Source: Eubacteriales bacterium (GTDB lineage Bacteria; Bacillota; Clostridia; Acetivibrionales; JANLFN01). Taken from it: a stretch of DNA of 64,000 bases. The DNA lies in NCBI GenBank assembly GCA_024655885.1, contig JANLFN010000004.1, positions 124,001 to 188,000 on the forward strand, written 5' to 3'. Position 1 is the stretch's first letter. Each line of letters starts with the position of its first letter. The notes under the pieces are model-generated. The model was given only the letters and a program-made list of their open reading frames with translations, did no database searches and was not told the origin of the DNA. Both the position numbers and the translations under genes were made by a program. Below are positions 35,959 through 43,431 of this stretch, one piece after another.

Positions 35959-36765
35959 TCAGTACTTCTCAATATCCACTTTTTCCACCGAACGTATCTC
36001 CTTTTTTAAAATCAGGCTTCCAAGGGATTCAAATTTTTCAACGCTGTCGCTGGTATAATACCTGTATACCGGTTTGATTTTCTCATCCCTGGCCATGTCA
36101 TATTCCTCAATGGCCTCTTTTACCACCTTGGCCACTTCCAGGGCCGAACTCACAAGTGCAACATCGTCTCCCATGACCTTTGATATGACGCCCTTCAAAA
36201 GGGGGTAGTGGGTGCATCCCAGCACCAGGACATCAATCCCTTCGTTTTTTAAGGGGATCAAATACTCTTCCGCCGTCCTGCCTGCTATATCATTATCCCA
36301 CCAGCCCGTTTCCACCAGCGGCACAAACAGAGGACATGCCTTTGAGATTATCTGGACGGTGTTGTCGATTTTATTGATAGTTTTTCCATAAACCCCGCTG
36401 TTTATTGTCCCCTCTGTCCCAATAACCCCGATTTTTTTGTTTTTCGTCATCCTGACGGCGGTTTTTGCCCCCGGCTGCACCACTTCAATCACCGGTATAT
36501 TAAAATTGTTTTTTACCAGTTCCAGACTGCAGGCGCTTGCCGTGTTGCATGCGATTACAATCATTTTAATATCCTGGTTCAAAAGAAACCTTATATCCTG
36601 GAAGGTGTACTTTACTACCATTTCCCTGGACTTGGTCCCATAAGGCGTCCTTCCACAGTCGCCAAAGTAAACGATGCTTTCGGTAGGCATCAGTTTCATT
36701 ATTTCATCCAGTACGGTAAGCCCGCCAAGTCCCGAGTCAAAAACCCCTATCGGCCTGTTGTCCAT
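35959..36765 (-). CDS. murI: Glutamate racemase
   Basis: 268 residues from the ATG at 36765, which has AGGGGGAT 5 nt upstream; a longer frame to 36831 lacks family similarity in its first 22 residues. Motifs: 'PIGVFDSGLGGLTVLDEI', catalytic Cys in 'IACNTASACSLE' and the second Cys in 'LGCTHYPLLKG'. It makes D-glutamate for peptidoglycan. It lies 177 nt after ddl and before DUF1934-argS, so two cell-wall precursor enzymes are grouped. Confidence 0.96.
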   Translation of the reverse strand: MDNRPIGVFDSGLGGLTVLDEIMKLMPTESIVYFGDCGRTPYGTKSREMVVKYTFQDIRFLLNQDIKMIVIACNTASACSLELVKNNFNIPVIEVVQPGAKTAVRMTKNKKIGVIGTEGTINSGVYGKTINKIDNTVQIISKACPLFVPLVETGWWDNDIAGRTAEEYLIPLKNEGIDVLVLGCTHYPLLKGVISKVMGDDVALVSSALEVAKVVKEAIEEYDMARDEKIKPVYRYYTSDSVEKFESLGSLILKKEIRSVEKVDIEKY

Positions 36766-36784
36766 TGATATCCCCCTGTCGTGT

Positions 36785-36955
36785 TTTTTGCTGAGCTTTT
36801 TGCTTCGCAAGGCTGAGATATTGCTGCGCAAAGGCTGTAGCGATTCTCACCGGCCCTTCTCCAGCCTCAACTTCTCAGCCCCTCAGCCCTCAGCTCTTTC
36901 CACCTCAGCCTGGGCTGAAAGCGCCTCAGCCCTTTCCGTTCCTCACCTCTCGTAG
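36785..36955 (-). repeat. GCTGAG-rich dispersed repeat, copy 1
   Basis: Between ddl and murI the minus strand has many GCTGAG units, e.g. GGGCTGAGGCGCTTTCAGCC followed by CAGGCTGAGG, then GGGCTGAGGGGCTGAG. Shorter related units continue to 36790. Similar elements occur at 38148-38189 and 58925-58975. No coding potential is clear. Confidence 0.6.
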
Positions 36956-38091
36956 TCTCTCCTGTTTTCTTCAAATCTCTCTACAGCCAGGTCCAACAGC
37001 CTGCCGATCAATTCCCCGTAGGGTATTCCCGACGCCTCCCAGAGCTTCGGGTACATGCTGATGCTGGTAAATCCGGGCATGGTATTGATTTCGTTCAGGT
37101 AAACCTTGCCGGTATCCCTGTGCACAAAGAAATCAACCCTGGAAAGGCCGGAGCAGTCGAGAGCCCTAAAGGCCCGCACCGCATATCCCCTTATTTCCTC
37201 AATGGTCTCCTCCGGTAAATCGGCGGGAATCACTATTTTTGAATCTTCATGAATATATTTTGCCTCGTAGTCGTAGAATTCGTTGCAGGGAATGATTTCG
37301 CCCACCGTAGAGGCTATGGGGTCGTCATTGCCCAGCACCGCACACTCCACCTCCCTGCCGTCGATAAATTCTTCCGCCAGGACCTTCCGGTCGTATCTGG
37401 CAGCCAGACGGACGGCCTTGACAAGCTCCTCCCTGTCATGGGCCTTGCTGACCCCCACCGAAGAGCCAGCGTTGGAGGGTTTGACGAAGCACGGGTATGT
37501 AAGGCTCCTCTCCACTTCTCTTATGACCGAATCCATATGGCTGCTGATTTGCCTGCGGGTGAAAACAAGATACCTGCCCTGGGGCAAACCCTCTTTTTCA
37601 AAAATGATTTTTGAAAAAGCCTTATCCATTCCCAGGGCGGAGCCCAATACCCCGGGGCCTACATAAGGTATGCCCGCCAGTTCAAAAAAGCCCTGTATGG
37701 TACCGTCTTCCGCATTGCAGCCGTGCATTACGGGAAAAACCACATCAATGGTATGGTCTTCACCGCCTGCACCGGCGGAAGTAAAAATATCCTTCGCATA
37801 GGTCCCGGCCGCCGCAGGTAGGCTTTTACTTAAGGAGGCTCCGGAATTGTCCGGAGAAGCTTTCAGTAAACGTATTCTGGCTTCCGCAATTTCCTGCCAT
37901 TCACCCGTTGAAATCTTTTCAACCGGACCGTCGTAGTAAAGCCACCGGCCGTCCTTTGTTATTCCAAACATTAAAACATCGTACTGCTGCCTGTTGATAT
38001 TTTTTATCACGGATTCCGCCGAACGCCTGGAAACTTCATGTTCAGAGGATTGTCCGCCAAATATCACGGCTACCCTTTTTTTTCGGGACAT
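36943..38091 (-). CDS. ddl: D-alanine--D-alanine ligase
   Basis: 382 residues, slightly long for the family. The N-terminal domain opens 'RVAVIFGGQSSEHEVSRRSAESVI'. The ATP-grasp domain has 'KPSNAGSSVGVSKAHDREEL', 'LAEEFIDGREVECAVLG', 'EAKYIHEDSKIVIPADLP' and ends 'VYLNEINTMPGFTSISMYPKLW'. The 'GFTSISMYPKLW' C-terminus is typical of Ddl/VanA-type ligases. It makes D-Ala-D-Ala for peptidoglycan; no vanH/vanX-type genes are nearby, so a resistance ligase is unlikely. GAGGAG precedes the ATG. Confidence 0.95.
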   Translation of the reverse strand: MSRKKRVAVIFGGQSSEHEVSRRSAESVIKNINRQQYDVLMFGITKDGRWLYYDGPVEKISTGEWQEIAEARIRLLKASPDNSGASLSKSLPAAAGTYAKDIFTSAGAGGEDHTIDVVFPVMHGCNAEDGTIQGFFELAGIPYVGPGVLGSALGMDKAFSKIIFEKEGLPQGRYLVFTRRQISSHMDSVIREVERSLTYPCFVKPSNAGSSVGVSKAHDREELVKAVRLAARYDRKVLAEEFIDGREVECAVLGNDDPIASTVGEIIPCNEFYDYEAKYIHEDSKIVIPADLPEETIEEIRGYAVRAFRALDCSGLSRVDFFVHRDTGKVYLNEINTMPGFTSISMYPKLWEASGIPYGELIGRLLDLAVERFEENRRDYER

Positions 38092-38147
38092 AGAATTATC
38101 TCCTCTTTTTCACAGACTCCTACATCAAAGATCAAGTGTCATCTTTT

Positions 38148-38189
38148 CCTCAGCATGCGCTCAAAGCGCCTCAGCTTCTCAGCCTTTTT
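38148..38189 (-). repeat. GCTGAG-rich dispersed repeat, copy 2
   Basis: Minus strand AGGCTGAGAAGCTGAGGCGC then TTTGAGCGCATGCTGAGG, upstream of ddl. The GGCGCT/AGCGC part can form a small hairpin. Related to copies at 36785-36955 and 58925-58975. Confidence 0.6.
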
Positions 38190-38320
38190 CCATTACGCCG
38201 CTTTACGGCTTGCCGGCTGTTATACCGCCGGCTGTTTAATATATATTTCATATTTTACTATTTCAGTACGCCGACTTCAAGTTTTTTGGCTAAATTGACG
38301 CTATGGACGTGTGGAAACAA

Positions 38321-38349
38321 TTGACACGGGATCCGCCGGATGGTATCAT
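38321..38349 (+). promoter_or_regulatory. Sigma-A promoter of the aldehyde oxidoreductase gene
   Basis: TTGACA (38321-38326), 17-nt spacer, TATCAT (38344-38349). Transcription would start near 38357, leaving a ~180-nt leader that contains the candidate Moco/Tuco RNA and its terminator. Confidence 0.75.
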
Positions 38350-38374
38350 AAAATTATGAAAATATAGATGTTTA

Positions 38375-38462
38375 TACTTCTTCCGACCCCGGCCATCCTT
38401 ATGGGAAAGCCGGGGCAATGGGCTGCAAGAGCAATTTTACAGCCTGCCGGTACGCAAAGGGA
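38375..38462 (+). ncRNA. Candidate Moco/Tuco-type riboswitch
   Basis: A GC-rich leader with stem CCCCGGC/GCCGGGG around a TATGGGAAA element, a second hairpin GGGCTG/CAGCC and a 3' GCCGGTACGC segment. Its position is right for the molybdenum/tungsten-cofactor riboswitch: directly before a tungsten/molybdenum-enzyme gene, with a terminator after it and cofactor synthesis genes around it. I match it by general features, not by an alignment, so the class call is tentative. Confidence 0.5.
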
Positions 38463-38512
38463 GAGATATTTTCCATTCCAGGAGCATGGGGAATATCTCT
38501 TTTGTGTTTTTT
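38462..38512 (+). terminator. Attenuator terminator in the aldehyde oxidoreductase leader
   Basis: 13-bp stem AGAGATATTTTCC / GGGGAATATCTCT (two G-U pairs) followed by TTTTGTGTTTTTT. It ends 27 nt before the start codon, so it must be bypassed for expression; this supports riboswitch attenuation. Confidence 0.85.
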
Positions 38513-38538
38513 GCAATACAATGAAAAGGAGGGTCCTT

Positions 38539-40251
38539 ATGTTTAAAGTGTATAGGGTAAATACAAAGACGGGAAGCGTTTCCTGTGAAAGCCTCAAGGA
38601 AGATTACAGGTATTTTGGGAACCGCGGCCTTATAGCAAAGGTTATGACGGATGAGGTAAACCCCAAATGCGACCCTTTGGGGCCTGAAAACAAGCTCATC
38701 CTGAGCACGGGGCTGCTGGCCGGGACCCCGGTTACCACGGCCCACAGGCTTTCGGTCGGCGGCAAAAGCCCCCTTACGGGCGGCATCAAGGAGGCGAACG
38801 TGGGAGGCAATGTGGCATACCTGCTGGCTCAGCACGGAATTAAAATGATCATTTTCGAGGATATGCCTGCCGGCGACGAATGGCGCATATTGAAAATCAG
38901 CGCCAACGGCAGTGCGGACCTGGTTGATGCCTCAGGATACGTGGGGCTTAACAATTACGCCCTTGTGGAAAAGCTCTATGAGAACTACGGAAAGGACATC
39001 GCGGTGTTGTCCATTGGGACCGCAGGAGAACGGGGCAGTAAAATCGCTTCCTTGCAGGCTACCGACGCCACCACAAAACATCCCAGCAGAGCCGCCGCCA
39101 GAGGGGGCCTGGGGGCTGTTGCAGGCTCCAAGAAGATCAAAGCCGTGGTTGTTGAAAAGGCTGCCAAAAGGTTTGAGTTTCCCTATGCCGATAAACAGGC
39201 CTTCGACGAGGCAAACAAAAAGCTGGTGGAATTCTGTACCACTCCGGGCAGTCCCATTGCAGGCATGTCTATGGGCGGCACCATAAGCCTTCTGGATATC
39301 ACGGCGGCAACCGCCGTACTGCCGGTCAACAATTTTTCCGCAGACTTTTTCCCTGCCGAAAAGCTGGAGAAGATCAACGCAAAGGCATGGGTGGAAAGAG
39401 CCAACAAATACGGGGGAAAACAGGGTATCCCCTGCCAGCCCGGCTGCATTGTAAAGTGCTCCAACGTATACAACAACAGCAGGGGTGAATATGTGACCTC
39501 CGGGCTGGAGTATGAGACCTACGCCCTTTGCGGCCCCAACTGGGACATTTCGGACATCGATTTTATCGCGGAAGTGGACAGGATTTGTGATGACTTCGGC
39601 ATCGACACCATGGATTTGGGCAACGTGGTCGCCGTTTTAATGGACGTTGGAAAGATTCCCTGGGGGGATGCGAATGCCGTCAGGGATGCCCTTGCGCAGA
39701 TGGTTGAAGGAAAAACGGAGCTGGGCAAACTGATGGCGCAGGGTACGGATGCCGTAGGGAAGGCCTTCGGCGCAAAAAGAATTCCTACCGTAAAGGGACA
39801 GGGCTTGCCTGCTTATGACCCCAGAAACGCAAAAGGGATGGGGGTGACCTACGCCACCACGCCCATGGGCGCCGACCACACCGCAGGCTACGCCATGGAC
39901 TTCATGGGCGACAACACCAAAAAGGAAGGCAAAATAGAGCTTTCAAAGAACATGCAGACGGTCTATACCGCATGCGATAATATCGCCTGCGCGTTCTGTT
40001 TTCCTTTTGCAGCGGAAAATCCCGACTTATTCCCCGCACTCCTGAAGGGGGCCTACGGTGGGGAATGGGATATAGGCAGGATCATGGGAATTGGCGCCCA
40101 GACCATTAAAATGGAAAAGGATTTCAACACGGCAGCCGGCCTGACAGCAGCGGATGACCGCATAGCAGAGTTCATGTACGAAGAGGCCTCTCCCGCTACC
40201 GGCGCAAAATTTGACTTCACGGAGGAGGAACTGCAGGAGATCTTCAAGTGA
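38539..40251 (+). CDS. Aldehyde:ferredoxin oxidoreductase family protein (YdhV-like)
   Basis: 570 residues from the ATG at 38539, preceded by AGGAGGG with 5-nt spacing; an upstream in-frame ATG would run through the leader terminator. N-terminal domain motifs are 'YFGNRGLIAKVMTDEVNP' and 'THRLSVGGKSPLTGG'-like pterin-binding loops; 'SRAAARGGLGAVAGSKKIKAVVV' is the family signature. The Fe-S cysteines are C299, C303 and C307, spaced C-x3-C-x3-C rather than C-x2-C-x3-C, as I recall for the YdhV-like branch. A fourth ligand is likely in 'ACDNIACAFCFPF'. These enzymes hold a tungsten or molybdenum bis-pterin. The substrate is unknown. Confidence 0.88.
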   Translation: MFKVYRVNTKTGSVSCESLKEDYRYFGNRGLIAKVMTDEVNPKCDPLGPENKLILSTGLLAGTPVTTAHRLSVGGKSPLTGGIKEANVGGNVAYLLAQHGIKMIIFEDMPAGDEWRILKISANGSADLVDASGYVGLNNYALVEKLYENYGKDIAVLSIGTAGERGSKIASLQATDATTKHPSRAAARGGLGAVAGSKKIKAVVVEKAAKRFEFPYADKQAFDEANKKLVEFCTTPGSPIAGMSMGGTISLLDITAATAVLPVNNFSADFFPAEKLEKINAKAWVERANKYGGKQGIPCQPGCIVKCSNVYNNSRGEYVTSGLEYETYALCGPNWDISDIDFIAEVDRICDDFGIDTMDLGNVVAVLMDVGKIPWGDANAVRDALAQMVEGKTELGKLMAQGTDAVGKAFGAKRIPTVKGQGLPAYDPRNAKGMGVTYATTPMGADHTAGYAMDFMGDNTKKEGKIELSKNMQTVYTACDNIACAFCFPFAAENPDLFPALLKGAYGGEWDIGRIMGIGAQTIKMEKDFNTAAGLTAADDRIAEFMYEEASPATGAKFDFTEEELQEIFK

Positions 40252-40321
40252 TCCCATAGGCATAGGCGCCGCACAAGCGGCACTTTCTTAAAACGGGCGG
40301 AAATAACGTGCCCTTAGCCTC

Positions 40322-40353
40322 TTGCGGTAAGCCATCAAAAAATGTAATATAAT
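40322..40353 (+). promoter_or_regulatory. Putative promoter of the MoaD/ThiS-like gene
   Basis: TTGCGG (40322-40327), 17-nt spacer, TAATAT (40345-40350), with TATAAT overlapping at 40348-40353. It may give the small carrier gene transcription independent of the leader attenuator upstream. Confidence 0.45.
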
Positions 40354-40379
40354 AGTAGCAACACTTCAGGGGGGATCCT

Positions 40380-40598
40380 ATGATTAAAGTGAACAGAAGA
40401 GAATTCCCATGGGAAGCGGGCTTGACGGTGCAGGCCCTGCTGGATAACCTCAAAGACGCAGGGGAATTTTTATCCATCATTAACTCCTCCACCACCGTCA
40501 CCGTAAATAGACGTGCCATACCCCGCCAAGAGTTTGCAAGCACTCTCATAAAAGACGGAGATGAACTGCTTTTGATGTCCCATCTGGTGGGAGGATAG
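40380..40598 (+). CDS. MoaD/ThiS-family sulfur carrier protein
   Basis: 72 residues with a ubiquitin-like pattern: 'IKVNRREFPWEAGLTVQALLDNL', 'VTVNRRAIPRQEF', and the ending 'DGDELLLMSHLVGG'. The C-terminal Gly-Gly is the site of adenylation and thiocarboxylation by a MoeB/ThiF-type enzyme, which is encoded convergently just 13 nt away. Context (aldehyde oxidoreductase, moaA, moaC, moeA) favours a molybdopterin or tungstopterin role over thiamine. GGGGGGATCCT precedes the ATG. No moaE partner was found in the window. Confidence 0.88.
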   Translation: MIKVNRREFPWEAGLTVQALLDNLKDAGEFLSIINSSTTVTVNRRAIPRQEFASTLIKDGDELLLMSHLVGG

Positions 40599-40611
40599 GT
40601 TTCGAGTAGTA

Positions 40612-41430
40612 TTAGATCTCTACGTCCTTGACCTTGGCTGCGCAGTAGTTCATTTCGTATTCTTCCAGCTCCGTTATGGTGGGATTTTCTCCGCATAACG
40701 GGCAATTTTTATTGCGTTCGACCACAACTTCATTCACACTCATGGATAGGCCGTCATAAAAAAGCATCCTCCCCGACAGGGTTTCTCCTATTCCCAGCAG
40801 CAGCTTCACGGCCTCCAAGGCCTGCATGGTGCCTATGGTCCCTGCAACCATCCCCATGATTCCCGTCTCGGAACAGGTGGGAACAGCTCCCTCTTCCGGG
40901 GGAACCGGGTAAAGGCATCTGTAGCATGGGGTTTTCCCCGGCACAATGGTCATTAAAGTCCCTGCAAAACCAAGTACGGCCCCTTCTACCAGGGGCTTTC
41001 CCTTGAAATGGCAGCAGTCGCTCACAAGATACCTGGCCGTAAAATTGTCGGTGGCATCAACGATTACATCATAGGAGCTTATAATTTCCTCTATGTTATC
41101 GCTGTTCATCCTTAAGGGGTATTTGACCACTTTCACATCCGGATTCAGGCTTTCGAGCTTTTCAGCGGCTACATCCGCCTTTCTCCTGTTCAGCTCGCCG
41201 GTGGTATAAAGGATTTGCCTTTGAAGGTTTGAAATCCCCACCACATCGAAATCCGCAACTCCAAGGATGCCCACCCCGGCGGCCGCCAAATAGTACAGGG
41301 CCGGGGAACCCAGGCCCCCTGCGCCCACCACCAGCACCTTTGAGCGCAAAAGCTTTTCCTGCCCCGAAGCCCCCACCTCTTTCAGTATCAGCTGTCTGGA
41401 ATACCTTATCAGGCCCTTTTCGTCCAGCAT
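40612..41430 (-). CDS. MoeB/ThiF/HesA-family E1-like adenylyltransferase
   Basis: 272 residues from the ATG at 41430 (GGGGTGGTGGA upstream); a longer frame adds 13 unlike residues. Motifs: 'LIRYSRQLILKEVGASGQEKLL', nucleotide loop 'VLVVGAGGLGSPALYYLAAAGVG', 'DFDVVGISNLQRQILY', and 'DVIVDATDNFTARYLVSD'. Zinc ligands are in 'CYRCLYP' and 'CPLCGEN', and a Cys lies in 'VPTCSETGIMG'. It should adenylate the Gly-Gly end of the MoaD/ThiS-like protein encoded convergently. Neighbouring genes make pterin cofactor, so MoeB is the best functional label. Confidence 0.9.
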   Translation of the reverse strand: MLDEKGLIRYSRQLILKEVGASGQEKLLRSKVLVVGAGGLGSPALYYLAAAGVGILGVADFDVVGISNLQRQILYTTGELNRRKADVAAEKLESLNPDVKVVKYPLRMNSDNIEEIISSYDVIVDATDNFTARYLVSDCCHFKGKPLVEGAVLGFAGTLMTIVPGKTPCYRCLYPVPPEEGAVPTCSETGIMGMVAGTIGTMQALEAVKLLLGIGETLSGRMLFYDGLSMSVNEVVVERNKNCPLCGENPTITELEEYEMNYCAAKVKDVEI

Positions 41431-41452
41431 TCCACCACCCCTTAAACAAAAC

Positions 41453-41887
41453 CTAAGACAGGATTTCAATAGGGTCTCCTTTTTTTATGATACCACCTTT
41501 CAGGACCTTTGCAAAGATCCCCTCTCTGGGCATGACACAGTCTCCCACCTGATGGTATATGGCGCATTTCTGATGGCATTCCTTCCCGATCTGCGTCACC
41601 TCAAATTCCGCATCCCCGATTTTAAGCCTGGTACCGACGGCCAGCTTATACAGCTCGATTCCCTCGGTTGTAATATTTTCAGCAAATTTTCCGGTACACA
41701 AGCCCTTAATTCCCAGGGCTTTCATCTTATCAATGCTCTCTTGCCCCAGGAAGCTTACCTGGCGGTGCCAGGCGCCGGCATGGGCGTCGCCCTTCAAGCC
41801 GAAGTTTTCAATAAACTCGCCTTCCTCAATGGTTTTTTTAGGCACGCCTTTCTTTTCGCTAATGTTGACCGCAACTACCTCAGCCAT
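41453..41887 (-). CDS. MOSC domain protein
   Basis: 144 residues covering a single MOSC domain: 'VAVNISEKKGVPKKTI', 'NFGLKGDAHAGAWHRQVSFLGQES', 'FAENITTEGIELYKLAVGTRLKIG' and the conserved Cys region 'GKECHQKCAIYHQVGDCVMPREGIFAKV'. MOSC domains bind or hand on sulfurated molybdenum/tungsten cofactor. This short stand-alone type is common in Moco clusters of anaerobes, often beside moaC/moaA as here (20 nt after moaC). Its exact role in this organism is unknown. Confidence 0.92.
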   Translation of the reverse strand: MAEVVAVNISEKKGVPKKTIEEGEFIENFGLKGDAHAGAWHRQVSFLGQESIDKMKALGIKGLCTGKFAENITTEGIELYKLAVGTRLKIGDAEFEVTQIGKECHQKCAIYHQVGDCVMPREGIFAKVLKGGIIKKGDPIEILS

Positions 41888-41906
41888 GAATACTCAACCC
41901 TTTCGC

Positions 41907-42395
41907 TTATGGTTTTTCGAACCCTGTTCTTGTATAATTTCCCGATTTTCCACCGGTTTTGCTCACCAGCTTTATGTCTCCTATAACCATGTCCTTGTCC
42001 ACAGCCTTGCACATGTCGTATACCGTAAGGGCTGCGGCGGAAACCGCCACAAGGGCCTCCATCTCCACACCCGTTTTCCAGGTGCATTTCACCCGTGAAG
42101 TGATTTTAATGCACCCGCCTCCGGTATCGGCGCAGAGGTCCACCTTTACCCAATCCAGCGGTATGTTGTGGCACATGGGAATCAAGTCATGGGTCCGCTT
42201 CGCCGCCATAATACCGGCAATCCTCGCAGTGGGGAGGACATCGCCTTTGGGCATGTTCCCCTCCACTATCCTCCTTAAGGTTTCATGCTTCATGGATACA
42301 CACCCTACCGCTACGGCTTCCCTCTCGGTGTGGGCTTTCCCGGAAACGTCCACCATCCTGGCGTTGCCTCTTTCATCGATATGCGTCAGCTCCAT
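41907..42395 (-). CDS. moaC: Cyclic pyranopterin monophosphate synthase
   Basis: 162 residues, full length. Motifs: '[26 protein letters not shown]', '[34 protein letters not shown]', '[34 protein letters not shown]' and '[14 protein letters not shown]'. The last two hold the conserved Asp/Lys active-site residues. MoaC turns the MoaA product into cyclic pyranopterin monophosphate. It starts one base after moaA ends, so the two are cotranscribed and probably coupled. Confidence 0.97.
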   Translation of the reverse strand: MELTHIDERGNARMVDVSGKAHTEREAVAVGCVSMKHETLRRIVEGNMPKGDVLPTARIAGIMAAKRTHDLIPMCHNIPLDWVKVDLCADTGGGCIKITSRVKCTWKTGVEMEALVAVSAAALTVYDMCKAVDKDMVIGDIKLVSKTGGKSGNYTRTGFEKP

Positions 42396-42396
42396 A

Positions 42397-43350
42397 TTAT
42401 CCTCCTATCGCCCCCATGTTCCTTTTAGACACAAATCCCGCTCCAAAGGAATAGCCTGCGGGCTTTTCAAAAATGCTTTTTCTTATGGCGGCCTCCAGCC
42501 GCCGGGCATCGCCCAGAAATCCCGCAATATCCGTTTCTCCGTTGTTCCCCAGACACGGCTTGATTTTGCCGTCGCAGGTCAGCCGGATCCTGTTGCAGAA
42601 ATTGCAAAACTTGTGGCTCATGGGACTGATGAAGCCGATCCTTCCCCTATAGCCTTCAATTTTGAAATAGCGCGCAGGCTGGTTGACATCCTCGTCCTCG
42701 CAGGGAATGAGCTGGGGATGGGAGGCAATGATATCCGAATTGTTGACAGCCCTGTCCTGGTTCTGTTCTCCGAACTTTCCCACAGGCATCAGCTCAATAA
42801 ACCTCACATCCACAGGGGCATCCTTTGCGAGCCTTATAAAGTCGTCGATTTCGGAGTCGTTGAGGCCTTTAATAAGCACCGTATTGATCTTGACCGGCAG
42901 GAGCCCTATGCTGACCGCCCTGTCTATTCCCTTCAGCACGCTTTTCAGCTTATTGGCCCCTGTAATTTGCTCAAACCGGTCCTCCTTCAGAGAATCCAGG
43001 CTGATGTTCAGCCTCATGAGTCCGGCCTCCTTCAGCTTTTGCGCCATGGCGTCAAGGTAAACACCGTTGGTGGTCAAAGATATGTCGCATATGCCCGGTA
43101 TACCCGATATGGCGGCTATGATGCCGCATACGTCCTTCCTCATCAGCGGCTCGCCGCCGGTGATCCTCACCTTCCGGATGCCAAGGCCCGCCATGATGCC
43201 TACAATGGTTTTGTAGTCTTTCGCCGTCAGCACCGTACAATTTGCATCCTCCACGCCTCCGCTTCCCGGAGAGCAGTACACGCACTTTAAATTGCAGTTC
43301 TGTGTCACCGATATCCTCAGATACTCGATATTCCTTCCATGTGAATCCAT
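42397..43350 (-). CDS. moaA: GTP 3',8-cyclase
   Basis: 317 residues from the ATG at 43350. The first [4Fe-4S] cluster is C19, C23 and C26 ('[15 protein letters not shown]'), the second is in '[19 protein letters not shown]', and the protein ends in Gly-Gly as is usual for MoaA. SAM-binding loops include '[10 protein letters not shown]'. I chose this ATG because family members start just before '[10 protein letters not shown]'; an ATG at 43365 and a GTG at 43377 are also in frame. MoaA opens the Moco pathway from GTP and works with MoaC, the next gene. Confidence 0.96.
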   Translation of the reverse strand: MDSHGRNIEYLRISVTQNCNLKCVYCSPGSGGVEDANCTVLTAKDYKTIVGIMAGLGIRKVRITGGEPLMRKDVCGIIAAISGIPGICDISLTTNGVYLDAMAQKLKEAGLMRLNISLDSLKEDRFEQITGANKLKSVLKGIDRAVSIGLLPVKINTVLIKGLNDSEIDDFIRLAKDAPVDVRFIELMPVGKFGEQNQDRAVNNSDIIASHPQLIPCEDEDVNQPARYFKIEGYRGRIGFISPMSHKFCNFCNRIRLTCDGKIKPCLGNNGETDIAGFLGDARRLEAAIRKSIFEKPAGYSFGAGFVSKRNMGAIGG

Positions 43351-43431
43351 CACGGCGCATCCCATCCCTTCCGTCACCGGTGTGCCACAATTCCTCGCGT
43401 TTCGGGCCGCAAGCCTTCCCGTACCTCTTCC

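Noticed and set aside
36943-38091. Vancomycin-resistance D-Ala-D-Lac ligase
   Set aside because: Neighbours are murI, DUF1934 and argS, with no vanH/vanX; normal Ddl is the simpler call.
41959-43290. 443-codon plus-strand open frame
   Set aside because: Overlaps moaC and moaA on the opposite strand; both are unmistakable families.
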